A DNA stretch of 64,000 nt from Schistocerca nitens (Eukaryota; Arthropoda; Insecta; Orthoptera; Acrididae): the NCBI RefSeq assembly GCF_023898315.1, contig NC_064621.1:125525521-125589520 (forward strand), read 5' to 3'. The position numbers were made by a program, and so were the translations under genes. Position 1 is the first letter of the stretch; the number at the start of each line of letters is the position of its first letter. This document shows positions 12,207-24,749 of the stretch, piece after piece. Below the pieces are notes generated by a model. The model saw nothing but the letters and a program-made list of their open reading frames with translations. It was not told the origin of the DNA and ran no database searches.

Positions 12207-14503
12207 ATTTGGACTGACCACGATATTTAGAACATCTGTGATTGAATTGTAAGGAAGCACGGAATTTGAGGGGAACATATGGTTCTTCCGAGAATCGAAC
12301 TCCTTATAAATAGACATATTCTGGGAGTGTTTGCGATTTGAAGGTCACCGGGTAGTCTGTTCTGACCCATTAATGTTAACATTCTTAGCATATCGCCTAA
12401 CACAGATTTGTTTTCGCAGATAACTTCCTGCTTGATTTCTTCATCTTTTAGTGAGACGTCAATATTCTTAACGACTCCTTCTTTTGTAGTCATGAAATGG
12501 TATTTATTATTTATTTATCGTATGGCAATACAGACACATCAGAAAGAAACTGACAAATCACTAATATAACAAACGTTAATAATTACAAACAAGCATGAAA
12601 TGGTGAATGTAATCCTCAATACGATTTTCAGGGAAAAGGGTCTAGCCACTTCCGTGTTTGCAGCAGACCCCAAGTACTTTTACACCTTAATTTTATTCTT
12701 TGGCGAGTTACCTACATTGATTACACCTTTCTTTACAAAACACAGCTATGACATAGGAGATGGCCGAGGCCTATAGTATTAAGTGTATCGATCGTAGAGC
12801 TACAACTTCCGACAAACACATAGTAAGACCCTTTTCCTGTCTCTTAGAATTCATTCCCCTTTCTGAAGTTCACGCAATCGCTCAATCATAACAGTCTGTT
12901 GAAACGTTGGCTCGCTACTTCCAGTTTGCAATTATGGAGATGAGATGGCACAAACATCTTGGGTAGAGCTTTCTGCACGACGAGGTGTTCAGTGGATTCT
13001 TGACTCTGTTTCTTGACTGTTATTGTGTCAACGAAGGCGATGCTCGCTGCCGTTGCATTTCAGTGCTGTTGCTCACAAATGCCACCGGACGTGTGGAGTC
13101 TTGATGACGTATCTCCGTCATTTTACCTTCTGATTGCTTTGCTATTGGATAATACACGCGTCAAGTACCCCCTGCCACATGACCAGTGTCAGCTGATTAT
13201 TCTAAGTTAATATCCAAGTCGCTCCTGAGCTTACGCTCAGTCACAGTTGTAAATTTCGCCTATCAACATAATTTACTGATTTTCTGAGGCACTGAAACTC
13301 GAAAGAAGTAGGTTATACGAACGAAGTGATTACTTACACTTTTCGACTGTCGCGAAGCACTGGAGGAAGTTGGTCTGCACTTGACAACCGCCTGCGTTTT
13401 GTGTAAAAAATCACCGTTGGAACGTTTGACATTTCACTTTTCACTCGATGATACCAACAAAAAAAAAATAAAAAAAATATACTGCCATAAAAAGTAATTT
13501 CTTATTCAAACTCCTGAGAAACAGTGCATGACAATTTCGCTATATTGTAAAAGCAGATTGCATTGTATGGAAAGGTTCTACTGTGGACAGCGAAATGAGT
13601 ACCGTATTTAGCAAGAATAAAGTCAGGGATTTGTGCCGCAACGACTGCAGAATACATCGTTGCTTATAAATGGTATGCGATTCTCTTAATTCATGAGTAT
13701 CCGTGTATCTACTTATTTTCATAGTGGATCAAGAAATAGTGGGTGACAGATAGGATACGTAAGCCTTTTCTTAATTCCGTTTGGGATTTCGATTCTTTCA
13801 TCTGGACTGTTGTTTCGCCTACAATGCAACTACTATCGACCTTCGTCCACCTTCCGTTAAATAATGTACACGCACCGTACATATTCGTTGCCTTCTTTAG
13901 AGTAATGATATTGCTTTTCCTAGTAGCACAGCCACATAACATTAATTCTAGGAAATAGCATTTTCGAGCAGCCAGTAAGGAGAAGAGGGAACCGTAGAAA
14001 TCAAGTAAGAAGTAAATACATACACTAAAAGAATGCTCATTTGGCACATGCGAATTTAACGTTCAGATATTACGAATTGATACGCGGTTCTTACTAAGGT
14101 TCATACAACAGATTCGGCGCAAATTGTGTTAGACGTTAGTAATTGAATGCATATACATTAATTCTAAATTAAGCTTATGTATATTTAGTGTAGAGTAAGA
14201 GGCCAAAACACACATACCTGAAGTATTCCATATGATAATACACTGATTAAACAAATTCATTTTTGGAATCAGATGCTATGAAGTATGCTGTAGAACTCAC
14301 TGTTCCGTTGAGGGAGAAATGGCAATATTATCAACAGCTGTTTCTGTTTTGCAACCGACAAAATACGCTGGTCTTTCAGATGAAATATGGCGTGCATCAG
14401 CCATTGTATTTCAATACATTGACATTTTTGAATTCTTATATTTCACAACAGGCATTTTGAATTGCTATTTGAGATGGATGAGTATGACATATTTTAATCC
14501 TAC
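12207..14503. other. Mostly unassigned; one dispersed repeat
   Basis: No gene is supported. The piece at about 13398-13530 (beginning ttttgtgtaaaaaatcaccg) is a diverged copy of 16205-16325. An AT-rich stretch at 12500-12720 has the look of a LINE 3' end in minus orientation but I cannot support it with coding sequence. Confidence 0.35.
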
Positions 14504-14505
14504 TA

Positions 14506-15797
14506 CGAGGTGCATTCAAGTTCAAAGGCCTCCGATTTTTTTTCTCCGGACTGGAAAGAGATAGAAAAATGAGACCACGTTCATTGTCAATACGTCCCAG
14601 AGATGGCAGGACCGTATGGCAAATGGAATTTTGCCGCCAGCAGCGAGAATGAGAACTGTTTTAAATACTTAAAATGGCGACGTTTTCCGTACTTGAACAG
14701 CGTGCAATCATTCGTTTTCTGAATTTGCGTGGTGTGAAACCAACTGAAATTTATCGACAGTTGAAGGAGACATGTGGTGATGGAGTTATGGATGTGTCGA
14801 AAGTGCGTTCGTGGGTGCGACAGTTTAATGAAGGCAGAACATCGTGTGACAACAAACTGAAACAACCTCGGGCTCGCACAAGGTGGTCTGACGACATGAT
14901 CGAAAAAGTGGAGAGAATTGTTTTGGGGGATCGCCGAATGACTGTTGAACAGATCGCCTCCAGAGTTGGCGTTTCTGTGGGTTCTGTGCACACAATCCTG
15001 CATGACGACCTGAAAATGCGAAAAGTGTCATCCAGGTGGGTGCCACGAATGCTGACGGACAACCACATGGCTGCCCGTGTGGCCTGTTGCCAAGCAATGT
15101 TCACGCGCAACGACAGCATGAATGGGACTTTCTTTTCGTCAGTTGTGACAATGGATGATACGTGGATGTCATTTTTCAATCCAGAAACAAAGCGCCAGTC
15201 AGCTCAATGGAAGCACACAGATTCATCGCCATCAAAAAAATTTCGGGTAACCGTCAGTGCTGAAAAAATGATGGTGTCCATGTTCTGGGACAGCGAGGGC
15301 GTAATCCTTACCCATTGCGTTCCAAAGCGCACTACGGTAACAGGTGCATCCTACGAAAATGTTTTGAAGAACAAATTCCTTCCTGCACTGCAACAAAAAC
15401 GTCCGGGAAGGGCTGCGCGTGTGCTGTTTCACCAAGACAACGCACCCGCACATCGAGCTAACGTTACGCAACAGTTTCTTCGTGATAACAACTTTGAAGT
15501 GCTCCCTACTCACCTGACCTGGCACCTAGTGACTTTTGGCTTTTTCCAACAATGAAAGACACTCTCCGTGGCCGCACATTCACCAGCCGTGCTGCTATTG
15601 CCACAGCGATTTTCCAGTGGTCAAAACAGACTCCTAAAGAAGCCTTCGCCGCTGCCATGGAATCGTGACGTCAGCGTTGTGAAAGATGTGTACGTCTGCA
15701 GGGCGATTACATCGAGAAGTAACGCCAGTTTCATCGATTTCGGGTGAGTAGTTAATTAGAAAAAAAATTGGAGGCTTTAGAACTTGAATGCACCTCG
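14506..15797 (+). mobile_element. Mariner element 2, inactive
   Basis: A 1292-bp element flanked by TA at 14504-14505 and 15798-15799. TIRs are cgaggtgcattcaagttcaa at the left and a matching inverse ending gaatgcacctcg at the right; they extend over about 38 bp including the run of T/A. Confidence 0.93.
14674..15722 (+). pseudogene. Mariner transposase, frameshifted (DD34D type)
   Basis: The frame opens with MATFSVLEQRAIIRFLNLRG, a helix-turn-helix typical of mariners, and runs 293 codons. Catalytic landmarks are TMDDTWMSF (first Asp, about 15155) and HQDNAPAHRA (second Asp, about 15437). A small deletion near 15505-15510 then shifts the frame; in the next frame PYSPDLAPSDFWLFPTMKD supplies the third Asp. 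The continuation also contains one in-frame TGA (15665-15667, likely from TGG) before the normal end GDYIEK and a stop at 15720-15722. About 345 residues would be normal length. Two lesions make it inactive. It is a different mariner lineage from the copies at 2.2 and 55.1 kb, judging by TIRs and sequence. Confidence 0.9.
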
Positions 15798-15799
15798 TA

Positions 15800-17385
15800 C
15801 TTATGGATATCTCATATTGCTGCTTTGAAAACATTATTTCAGCGGTATCTTTAAAATCATTACATGGAATGAGTTCACAGCTTTAGCTGATTCAAAAATG
15901 TAGTCTAAATATAATGCAGAGCAAAAGCTTCTGTTAACTTACTTCGTTTCCCTAAAATTGCAAAATCTCTGTTGCAGATCTAAAAGCTCTGCCTGCTTAC
16001 CAAAATCTCGTGAGTTATCTCTTCAGGCCATCCTAGGCCCAATGGAGGACACGTTGACGCATGGAATTTGGTCCTCCAGACTAAAGTACTGCTTGGCACC
16101 AAGACCATACGCCTATAGTAATGAATAGTTGAAAACATTTTCTCCATGGTTTGAGACTTAGAGCAAATCTAGGGACGTGAAATAGAGCATCTACAACACA
16201 AAAACACGTTTTGTAAAAAATGGCTATTAGAACGTTTGATACTTCACTTTTCATTTGTCGATGATAACAAAAAAAATTACCCCATAAAAAAGCGTTTGTG
16301 TTAAAACTCCTGACATACAGTAATGGATTGAAAGGTAAACTGTTATTCATGACTGTCACCTTCCCACTGACAGTTGACATCCAGGTCATTAATATAAAAG
16401 AATAGTTCTCTACTCTCCATCAAATCGTGAAATCATACTCACAAAGCTCACGCTGCTGCTTGTAAAACATGGTTTGATCATAAGGAACTATGAGGCCGTT
16501 AAACTCTAATGCTCCTAGTCATTTCTCACTAAGACAATGTGTCTGATCAACATCAATAATAATAACAATGGTAAATTGTTATGTGCATATTTTCAACACA
16601 TAGCACCCTACCTTGCCTTTGCAATCAATGTTTGCAAGATTTACCACATGAAACCTAGGCCATGGTGAAAGATCAGTAGCACCTGTTTGTTAGCACAGAT
16701 ATCCATTTTCTTTAATTTGTTAATCGACAGACTATGGTGTGAGGTATCAGTGACAATGGTTAGGGACAAAATATCTGTACTCTGGCTAAACTTGCATTCA
16801 TTTCTGAACATTCATTTAAAATACCAATGGCCTTAGTATTTCGAGCTCTGATGATATTAGAATCACAAGATACTAAAAATATTGTCTTTGATTCGTTTTT
16901 CATAATCAGTTTTCAGAAGGGAAACGTTCTATCCTTCCGTTACCACCACTGCAGTTCGCATTTTCCACATGCAGGTAAGCCACTTCCTTCTTTATTCACT
17001 AAACCCTGATTTTTTACCGTTGTAGGTTTTGAATTGTAGTTAACTTTGTTAACGCCCCAAACGAAAAAGCATAAGATACGCAGCACCATGTCATATGTTC
17101 ATTTGGTTCAAAGCAGGTTAAAGGTGCCTTGGTGCCTCTAGCAGTGATGAACCGCAGATACCTGCACAGCGATATGTCTTCATCTGCGGTATAAGATGTG
17201 CAGGTGACGATGGGTGTCGCATCTCCACTACCCCGCTGAATTATCCAGTCATAACCGCACAGAAAACGTCCGATTGTTTGCAACAGCAGGTGAAGCACAG
17301 CAATCAATATTCCCGTTATCTGGTAGATCCCCTAGATCCAATTATGAATTATATAGGAGTAACGTTTTAAAGTGATATGAAATGG
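15800..17385. other. Unassigned; holds second copy of a dispersed repeat
   Basis: About 16205-16325 is alignable by eye with 13398-13530 (shared strings aacgtttga, cttcacttttca, aaaactcctga). Nothing else recognised. Confidence 0.4.
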
Positions 17386-17389
17386 GACG

Positions 17390-17868
17390 AAATCACCGTG
17401 CTCGTTGTAGGATAGGCGAATAGTCGACTTCGTTTTATTGGGAAAATTTTCGGCGAGTGCAGCTGCCTATGAAGGAGACTGCAATAGAACACTTATGCGA
17501 CCCATTCCATTTGGAATCCCCACTAGGTCGGATTAAAGTAAAACGTCGAAGCAATTCAAATGCGTCCTGTAAGATTTCTTAACTGTAGTATCAACACGTG
17601 ACTGTTACGGAAATGTTCCGTGAATTCAAATGGGGGGGGGGGAGGGGACACGACGTTCTTTTAACGAAACCTTAATGAGAAATTTAGGGAACAGGCAATT
17701 GACACTGAATTGCCTCGCATAAGGAAGGCGAAGACAGAGTTCTTACTGAGGTACAGACAGTCGTTACTTCCTCGCTCCGTTTGTGAATGGTTACAGTGGT
17801 ACAATGTACCCTGTGCCATACACCGTGCGGTAGCTTACACAGTATGTATGTTGATGTAGATGTAGAAT
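17390..17868 (+). pseudogene. LINE 3' end, 5'-truncated
   Basis: The end reads caccgtgcggtagcttacac followed by a gatgtagatgta tail (17820-17868), which I recognise as the 3' terminus of a common orthopteran/arthropod LINE. Just upstream the frame fragment YRQSLLPRSVCEW (near 17750-17790) matches the C-terminus of that family's reverse transcriptase. Most of the element is missing and the fragment is diverged; a run of G (17633-17642) interrupts it. Confidence 0.5.
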
Positions 17869-18339
17869 GAGTGGCTTCAACTGGATAGCGTACTTAAAAG
17901 TCTCTCTCTCTCGCCGATTCGTGGTTACCATAAAGACTAGAGGCTATGTTAGACAGTGTTACCGTGATGTCTCCTCGATGTAGCAAAATTTTCTGTGTAG
18001 TATGGCAACGTAACAACTAGGACGCTCCTTTAGGGTCATTTCTGAGACGAGGAAAACGTATATAAAGTACCACTGTTGACTAAATATCGAAAAGATCGTT
18101 ACCAGCTGAATGCGCCATCGCACCTGTGCAGGAAACAGTAAAATAACGGGGCAAAATTGTGGGCTAGAGGATGTATCACCACGTTGCTTCCTGAGAAGGT
18201 TTAAATGGTGGCACTGTTATAGCCCATACTTATTATCCGCACTTCTGATAAACGATTACGTTGCTACATGAAATGTGCATCTCCTGCATGGGCATCTACA
18301 GAAATTTATTCAAAATGTTTTAAAATTCTGTCCTCTCAT

Positions 18340-18880
18340 GATGAAAAGCAAGACCTCCAAATTTTTTATATGAACCCTCTTAAGGCTTCTTAAATAAAGC
18401 AAACTCTTTTAACATTCCACATGTCTATTCTGCATGACTACATCTTTATTATTCTACATAGTCACCCGGCTGATGAACACATTTCTCCCAACGAGAATCC
18501 AGTTTGTTGATACCTTCACTGTAGACTTTGTAGACGGAGCAACAGTCTCACCTCTGCTTTCACCTCTTCATCATTATAAAAGTGAAGTTCTAACGAGTTC
18601 TTTGTCTTGGAAACATTCCGAGCTCTGTAACAAACGTCGGGGTAAGTACTACCATTTCCTTCATGACTAGCACCAACGACCCGATGACGCGTATTACAGA
18701 TTTCGATACAATCATCACCGTACACTGCTTCGTTCTTCTCCGGATTCCAATGGGAGGCATGTTTTCCTCAGTTAGAAACTCGATTATAGCACGCTGTTTC
18801 TCACACACCGCCAAGTTACACGCAACGGTTTGAAGCCCTCTAGCGTCAGAGATTGCCTCTTGTGTCAGCGAAGCGGGGAA
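18340..18880 (-). pseudogene. Deletion-derivative mariner relic
   Basis: Minus-strand pieces of a mariner transposase are joined without the middle. The N-terminal part reads AVCEKQRAIIEFLTEENMPP (about 18760-18815), a mariner helix-turn-helix start, followed in a shifted frame by YGDDCIEICNTRHRV. The C-terminal part reads FYNDEEVKAEVRL, then WEKCVHQPGDYVE near 18460-18500. The catalytic core with all three Asp residues is absent. Candidate eroded terminal sequence aagacctccaaatttttta lies at 18350-18369. Outer limits are uncertain. Confidence 0.6.
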
Positions 18881-19239
18881 ATCGACCGAGTAATATGCAT
18901 GATATGTGATAGCTCGACCGATATTGATAACATAATTAAAAATCCGGAGATATATGTACAGGGCATCCCCAAAAAACACCGACAGGCCTTAGGGACAGGT
19001 TTCTTACACCAAAACAAGAAAAATGCTTGAAAATTTCTCGGGTATTCAGCCGGGTAGCTAGCACAAGAAAAAATGCCAAGTAAACATGGGCTCTTATACC
19101 TTAAGAGCTATGAGCACGTGGTCAGTAGAAGAGAGCTTTGCCAAGTAATGTTGCACGTGCACATTTTCTGACAACAATATTAGATGAGAGACTGCAGTCA
19201 CAAATAGGATAACGTGCCGGCCTCATATTCTAGGGAATA

Positions 19240-19858
19240 ATGGGAAATCAGGTGTAGTGATATTAGTTTATTTCATTTCGCACTCCCCCCCAAATCACTT
19301 CTGACGAATAATCAGGCACATAATAATGATACCTTAGAGCATAAATTCCCATCTGCGACCATGGTAATGTTTGGGATTGCTCTAGCAGTACATGCTATGC
19401 GAGTCTACGTAATACCCAGCAGGCTCGGAACTATTTTCGACAACTCTTAGAATCGTTAAATATATTCTGCCGCTTCGAGACACTATTTTCTTGCAAACTC
19501 TCCACGCCAAATTTCGATTACAACAAGTTTTGCGTAAAATATACTTGACTTTAAAGGAGATTCCTGTAGTTCATTTGGCGTGGCAAAATAGCAGTTACAT
19601 CTTTAGTGTTTTGCGGAAGAATATTTCTTTCTCAGAGAACCATCTGCTCAGTTGTAATACTTTTATGTACTTGTTTTTCTCTTGCGACGTTATCTGCAAG
19701 GCACGTTTATGCTCAAACGAACTAAGCACATTTATGAAATTCCATATATTTGATCTGTGTATGTACGATGAAATGATCCACTCATAAACATGTGAATGAC
19801 ACCATTATTTAACTTCGTCTGTGCATATGTTCCCTATTACGTGGTTAGCGTCTGTGCT
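19240..19858 (+). repeat. Diverged copy of the 26.0-26.8 kb sequence
   Basis: Aligns by eye over several hundred bases with 26000-26795: shared landmarks are atcacttctg, tggtaatgttt, gattacaac, tctgtgcatatgt/tctgtgcgtatgt and the end gtgctatg. The Tc1-like relic that follows is inserted at the terminal TA. Confidence 0.55.
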
Positions 19859-20545
19859 ATGCACTGAAGAGCCAAAGAAACTGGTACACCTGCCTAATAT
19901 CGAGAAGGGCCCCCGTGAGCTATCAGAAGTGCCCCAACACGACGTGGCATGGACTCGACTAATGTATCAAATAGTGCTGGAGTGGACTGACATCATGAAT
20001 CCTGCAGGGCTGTCCATAAATCCGTAAGAATACGAGGAAGTGGAGATCCCTTCTGAAGAGCACGTTGCAAGACACCCCAGATACGCTCAATAATGTTCAT
20101 GTATGGGGATTTTGGTACAGCGGAAGTGTTTAAACTCAGAAGAGTGTTCCTGGAACCACTCTATAGCAATCCTGGACGTATGGGGTGTCACACTGTCCTG
20201 TTGGAATTCCCCAAGTCGTCTGAATGCACGATGGACATGAATGAGTGCAGGTGCTCAGACAGGATGCTTAGGTACGAGTTACCTGTGAGGGTCGTACCTA
20301 GACCTATCAGGGGTCCCATATCACTCCAACTGCACAAGACCCACACCATTACAAAGCCCCCAGCAGCTTGAAGAGTCACCTGCTGACATACAGGGTCCAT
20401 GGATTCATGAGCTCGTCTTCATACCCGTACACTTCCACCCACTCGATACAATTTGAAACGATACTGGGCGAGGCATAAAGCTTTGTGTTGTGCTGTCACC
20501 AAGAGTACACGAGTGCTCCTTCGTTTCAAAAAGCCCATGTCGATG

Positions 20546-22150
20546 TGTAAGTAGGCTGTTTAGGTTTTCTTATTGGTAACGCCACGTAGCGCTCTGTGTG
20601 AAAATCACTGGCTGTGCTGTGTGCAGTAGTGATGGGGAGCTCGTGAATGAGTCGTTTAAATGAACGCTTCACTCCAGTGAAGTGTGAACTAACCACTCAA
20701 TTTTAATGAACTGGTACTTCAAACTCTCCACAGATAGTACACTCCACACCTTTTTTCTAGTTCGTTCACTCACTCTCTTCCCCTCTCCCTCTCCCACTAC
20801 ATTGGCGCTACGTCACTCATTCTCCCTTCACTTCAATCCTCCCTGTACTGCCTGTCGACGAATCGCACGGTGAAATACACTTAGAACAACAGTTGCACTT
20901 TGCTTTCACATAACCTAAATCAGCGAAGAAACCCCAAATTTCACTACTTTTACGCGATCGCGTGTTGCTAGCCATTGTATAAGCGTGAACAGACACAAAA
21001 ACTGCTTTCGAATAAAATAAAGAGGGATTTTACCTGAAATCGTACCAATGACTACAGGTGACAGTTTACGTTTTGGATTTAGAGGGTTATTATTCTCAAT
21101 AAAAATAAAATCCCGGAAAACTTCTGAATAATTACTTAACGTAGGTATATAGACTTTGTGACAGTGGTAAACATACTCATTCTATTTTGGATTAAATTTT
21201 AAAAGGAACATAAACTTGTACTGCATTTCGTTTGTAGCCCAAGTTTTCAGTCCATAAATACAACAAATAAGGTTTCACCTGGCAGATGAAGACTTTTTGG
21301 CGCTTCATGAGAAAATGTCGAGCAAAATTAAACGTAATACCTTGTTTATATGTGACAGGCTTCTCTGTTTATCTTTCCTTTGTCCCCTTCGACCATCCTG
21401 TATTTAACTCAGACGCTGTAAGCCGCAAAACGTTGCGTGCACGTTACCGCATAGTTCGGCCATCTGTTGGTAAAAATATGAAGTATTACGAAGCTTTATT
21501 GTACGAGCGAGGCGAAGCGAGCGTAGCCGCGGCTGAACGGCGAACTGGGCAACTTCGCCAGGCTTCCGTACTTCATGAATGAACTACTTCATTTGAACGC
21601 TTCACGGCAAAGAGTGAAATGAATGAAGTACTTCACGGGAATGAACGAGTTCGACCCATCTCTAGTGTGCAGTCTGTGGCTAGTTTGCATTGTTGTCTGC
21701 CATTGTAGTGTTGGGCAGCGGCAGCTGGATGTGAACAGCGCGTAGCGTTGCGCAGTTGGAGGTGAGCCGCCAGCAGTGGTGGATGTGGGGAGAGAGATGG
21801 CGGAGTTTTGTAATTTGTCATGAACTGCTATATATATTATGACTATTAAGGTAAATACATTGTTTGTTCTCTATCAAAATCTTTCATTTGCTAACTATGC
21901 CTATCAGTAGTTAGTGCCTTCAGTAGTTTGAATCTTTTATTTAGCTGGCAGTAGTGGCGCTTGCTGTATTGCAGTAGCTTGAGTAGCGAAGATTTTTGTG
22001 AGGTAAGTGATTTGTGAAAGGTATAGTTTAATGTTAGTCAGGGCCCATTCTTTTGTAGGGATTATTGAAAGTCAGATTGCGTTGCGCTAACAAAATATTG
22101 TGTATCAGTTTAAGGACAGTCTTGTACAATTGCTCTAAGGGGACGTTTCA
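20546..22150 (+). mobile_element. Solo LTR inside the Tc1-like relic
   Basis: Begins tgtaagtaggctgtttaggt and ends ggggacgtttca, giving TG...CA ends, with the 4-bp duplication gatg at 20542-20545 and 22151-22154. Without the hAT-like insertion at 20627-21664 its own length is about 559 bp. The family is familiar to me from orthopteran genomes; no internal region is attached. Confidence 0.75.
20627..21664. mobile_element. Non-autonomous hAT-like element inside the solo LTR
   Basis: A 1038-bp insertion flanked by a perfect 8-bp duplication gtgtgcag (20619-20626, 21665-21672). Tips are tagtgatggg and cccatctcta, inverse of each other with one mismatch, and more distant inverted similarity continues inward (ctcgtgaatga / atgaacgagtt, and cttcactcc-type motifs). 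8-bp duplications and TAGNGATGGG tips are typical of hAT elements. No transposase frame is present. Confidence 0.8.
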
Positions 22151-22836
22151 GATGATGTTTTGATGAATGGTTCGCACGCTGACACTTGCTGATGGCCCAG
22201 CATTGAAATCTGCAGCAATTTGCGGAAGGGTTGCACTTCTGTCACGTTGAACGATTCTCTTCAGTCGTCGTCGTTCCCGTTCTTAGAGGATCTTTTTCAG
22301 GCCGCAGCGATATCGGTGTTTGATGTTTTACCGGATTCCTCATGTTCACGGAACTCGTGAAATGGTCGTACGAGAAAATCCCCACTTCCTCGCTACCTCG
22401 GAGATGCTGTGTCCCATGGCTCGTGCGCCGACTGTAACGCCACGTTCAAAGTCGCTTAAATCTTGCTAACCTGCCATCGTATCAGTAGTAACCGAGCTGA
22501 AACTACGTCAGACACTTGTTGCCTTATATAGGCATTCTCGTCCGCAGCGCGTATTCTGCCCGTTTACATGTCTCCGTACTTGAATACGCATGCGTATACC
22601 AGTTTCAGAGGCCCTTCAGTGCATATTTTTTTATAAAGTGTTCGAGTCATCGTGTGTGCTTTGCCTTTTTCTTTTCCGAGATTTCCTGATTCATTTAACG
22701 ACTTATTTTGAGGTGCTTTGTTATTTCTTCCACTGGAATAAGTAGCATGTAACTGAAACATGAATATTGCTACATCAGTTACGAACGTATGTCTTATCCC
22801 ACAGCTGTAGCGCGATCAAGCTGTATGATAGTTCTC

Positions 22837-22840
<4 letters not shown>

Positions 22841-22870
<30 letters not shown>
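22841..22870. repeat. (GT)15 microsatellite
   Basis: Thirty bases of uninterrupted GT. The matching position in block B (36253-36314) is an imperfect GT tract that ends at the Tc1-like insertion. Confidence 0.9.
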
Positions 22871-22874
<4 letters not shown>

Positions 22875-23204
22875 ATAAGCAATACTACCTACAACAGTAA
22901 CGCGCATATGTGCGTTTAAGCTTACATAGAACAAGCAGCAGCTCATGTTGGTTCACCATTACAGGTACAGACTAAACGGGCGACTACAGTACAGTGAAAC
23001 AAGCATATAATCCTAAAAAACATAGATACGAGAAACCAATGGTTTCCCCGATATGACGTATGGACGAGCGCAGTCATGTCAATGTTAGAAAACTCTTAAT
23101 GTCTAAAGCTACGTTTATTTCCAAAACACTGCAACTGAAACGTAAAATATATAGTGATAAACTGCTCTCGTTTGATTTCATAATTATTTAGGACAACTAA
23201 GAAC

Positions 23205-23500
23205 TTGCAAACTGCGTTTCGACAACAGGCGTATTGGTCATGCCTCGCCAATTCAGTGGCCTCCCAGGTCTCCTTATTTCAACGTGCTGAATGACTATTA
23301 TTATTACTTGTTTGGGGCGGGGGGAATGGATATTTAGAAACTTTCGCGTTTACCGGTCCTATTCACAGTGTCTATGAACTCCGGGAAGTTAGCATCGATG
23401 AGAAGACAGGCTGAAGCCTGCCTTCACGTGAACCGTGGCCATTTGGAACAGTTATTGCAATGTGTTTGCCCTCAAGTGCATAATGACAGTCTGGATCCCG
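23205..23500 (+). pseudogene. Tc1/mariner-superfamily transposase C-terminal relic (block A)
   Basis: Plus-strand reading gives FDNRRIGHASPIQWPPRSPY (23218 onward), matching the stretch before the third catalytic residue in transposases of the WPPRSPDLTPLDF type, with Asp of SPD changed to Tyr. About 170 bp later RRQAEACLHVNRGHLEQLL matches the C-terminal motif of the same proteins. The frame shifts between the two. The same relic occurs in block B at 38065. Confidence 0.6.
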
Positions 23501-24176
23501 GAGCTCTGTTGTAAGCTCAGTCGTAATACGTTTTTGGAAAGTGACTATTGACAGTCGTCAGTTAATATATAAAATGCATGTTTGACCATCAGCTCCTTTT
23601 TTTATTTAAAACCCAAATACCGACCGGTTACAGTAACAGACCATGTTCTCGGATTCTATCCCAAGACACAAGAAATACGTGTAGTATAAGGGAAATGTTA
23701 CAAAATCTTTTCCATCGAAGTGCAAAATATAGCGGAATACTTACAGGGATAAAACAGTTTAGGCCACACATCACATCTGTCGTTACTTAAATAGTGGCCA
23801 AATCTCATATGTAGAGCATGCCATGAATTCCAGTGCGATACACAGACGTTTTAAAGCCAAACAGGCTAATAACATGAGTAAACAGACCAGTACTGGAGTG
23901 ACAAAGTGCTGCAATTGTACAAAATATTGAGGAATTGGTCAAAGATCTTTACAAAGTGTTTTCGTGGTTACAGTAACGAAACAATACTATAAAATATTAA
24001 CTACATTTAGAGGAAAACATCATATGTAACTTTTGTGCGTGTGAGCCTTGGGTGATATTTAAACCTATTTCTGCACAATGTATTTTAACTTGCTTTCATG
24101 TTATGGATACTATTTTCATTACAATCAAAATATCCACGGGTGTACTGCCGGTCTACAGTGTCCAACGGGCACAATA

Positions 24177-24207
24177 TTTCGGCGATCATACATGTCGCCA
24201 TCATCAG
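24177..24207 (-). ncRNA. Hammerhead-ribozyme-like core (left repeat)
   Basis: Inverted copy of the motif at 24750-24780 in the left terminal repeat, with the same boxes and stem II on the minus strand. Confidence 0.5.
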
Positions 24208-24259
24208 GTGAACTGACGGACTGAGCTCCTGTGAACGTGCCGGCACGGAGATCCGTACG

Positions 24260-24716
24260 CTATGGCTGCTCAGGGGGAACTGGGTTCGGTCGCGGTGGCG
24301 GCCGATTTAAATACCCTCCGCCCGCGGCGCGCTCCCTCCGCTGTCCGCGCCCCACGCCACGGTCGCGCGGTGGAACAGATTGCGACGGCGTCTGAGATGA
24401 CGTCGGAGTGATGGCTCTGTTCGCCATGGTCCTCACAACTATACGTTTGCTCGGTTTACTCTTGATTAACCCAATCGCTGGTTCCCAAGCCTTGCTAAGA
24501 TTATAGCCACAGTCTCGGTTTATGAGGTTGTCGTTGGTGCGAATTTCGATGACCTCTCTAACAACGCTGTCCCAGTATCTAGAAGTCTGTACCAGAATCC
24601 TCGTGCGTTCATACTCCATAGCGTGATTTTCCGACAAACAATGTTCAGCGGCCGCCGACTTGCTCAGATACATCAGTCGAGTGTGCCTCTGGTGTTCACG
24701 GCATCGATCCGTGCCG
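24260..24716 (-). pseudogene. Penelope endonuclease C-terminal fragment
   Basis: Minus-strand reading from the inner edge of the inverted repeat begins about RCREHQRHTRLMYLSKSAAAEHC and continues ENHAMEYERTRILVQTSRYW and ECIEIR-like EVIEIRTNDNLINRDCGYNL. This is the standard end of Penelope-type GIY-YIG endonucleases (EHxRH, AEHC, YWxRVVxEAIEI, LINRDxGYxLS). The RT and the catalytic GIY-YIG start are missing because the element is 5'-truncated at the right inverted repeat. The last 60 residues are Pro/Arg-rich, encoded by GC-rich sequence unlike its neighbours. The frame itself is intact to its stop at 24260. Confidence 0.85.
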
Positions 24717-24749
24717 GCACGTTCACAGGAGCTCAGTCCGTCACTTCAC

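Larger units (their letters stand above)
19860..22623 (-). mobile_element. Tc1-like relic carrying nested insertions
   Basis: TIRs are cactgaagagccaaagaaac at 19862 and its eroded inverse ending gcccttcagtgc at 22622, with TA at 19858-19859 and 22624-22625. The minus strand still shows transposase pieces: the N-terminus near 22450 (AGLARFKRL-like helix-turn-helix region, paralogous to the intact reading MAGYQDLSDSERGVIVGARA at 43519), the segment around YRFKLYRVG, and VTLQAAGGFVMVWV then a region before the second catalytic Asp (20390-20200). Stops and shifts are frequent. A solo LTR (20546-22150) splits it; reading across the LTR with one target copy removed restores contiguous transposase sequence. 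Confidence 0.8.

Noticed and set aside
24293-24380. GC-rich stretch considered as a CpG-island promoter
   Set aside because: It is the Pro/Arg-rich coding end of the Penelope fragment.
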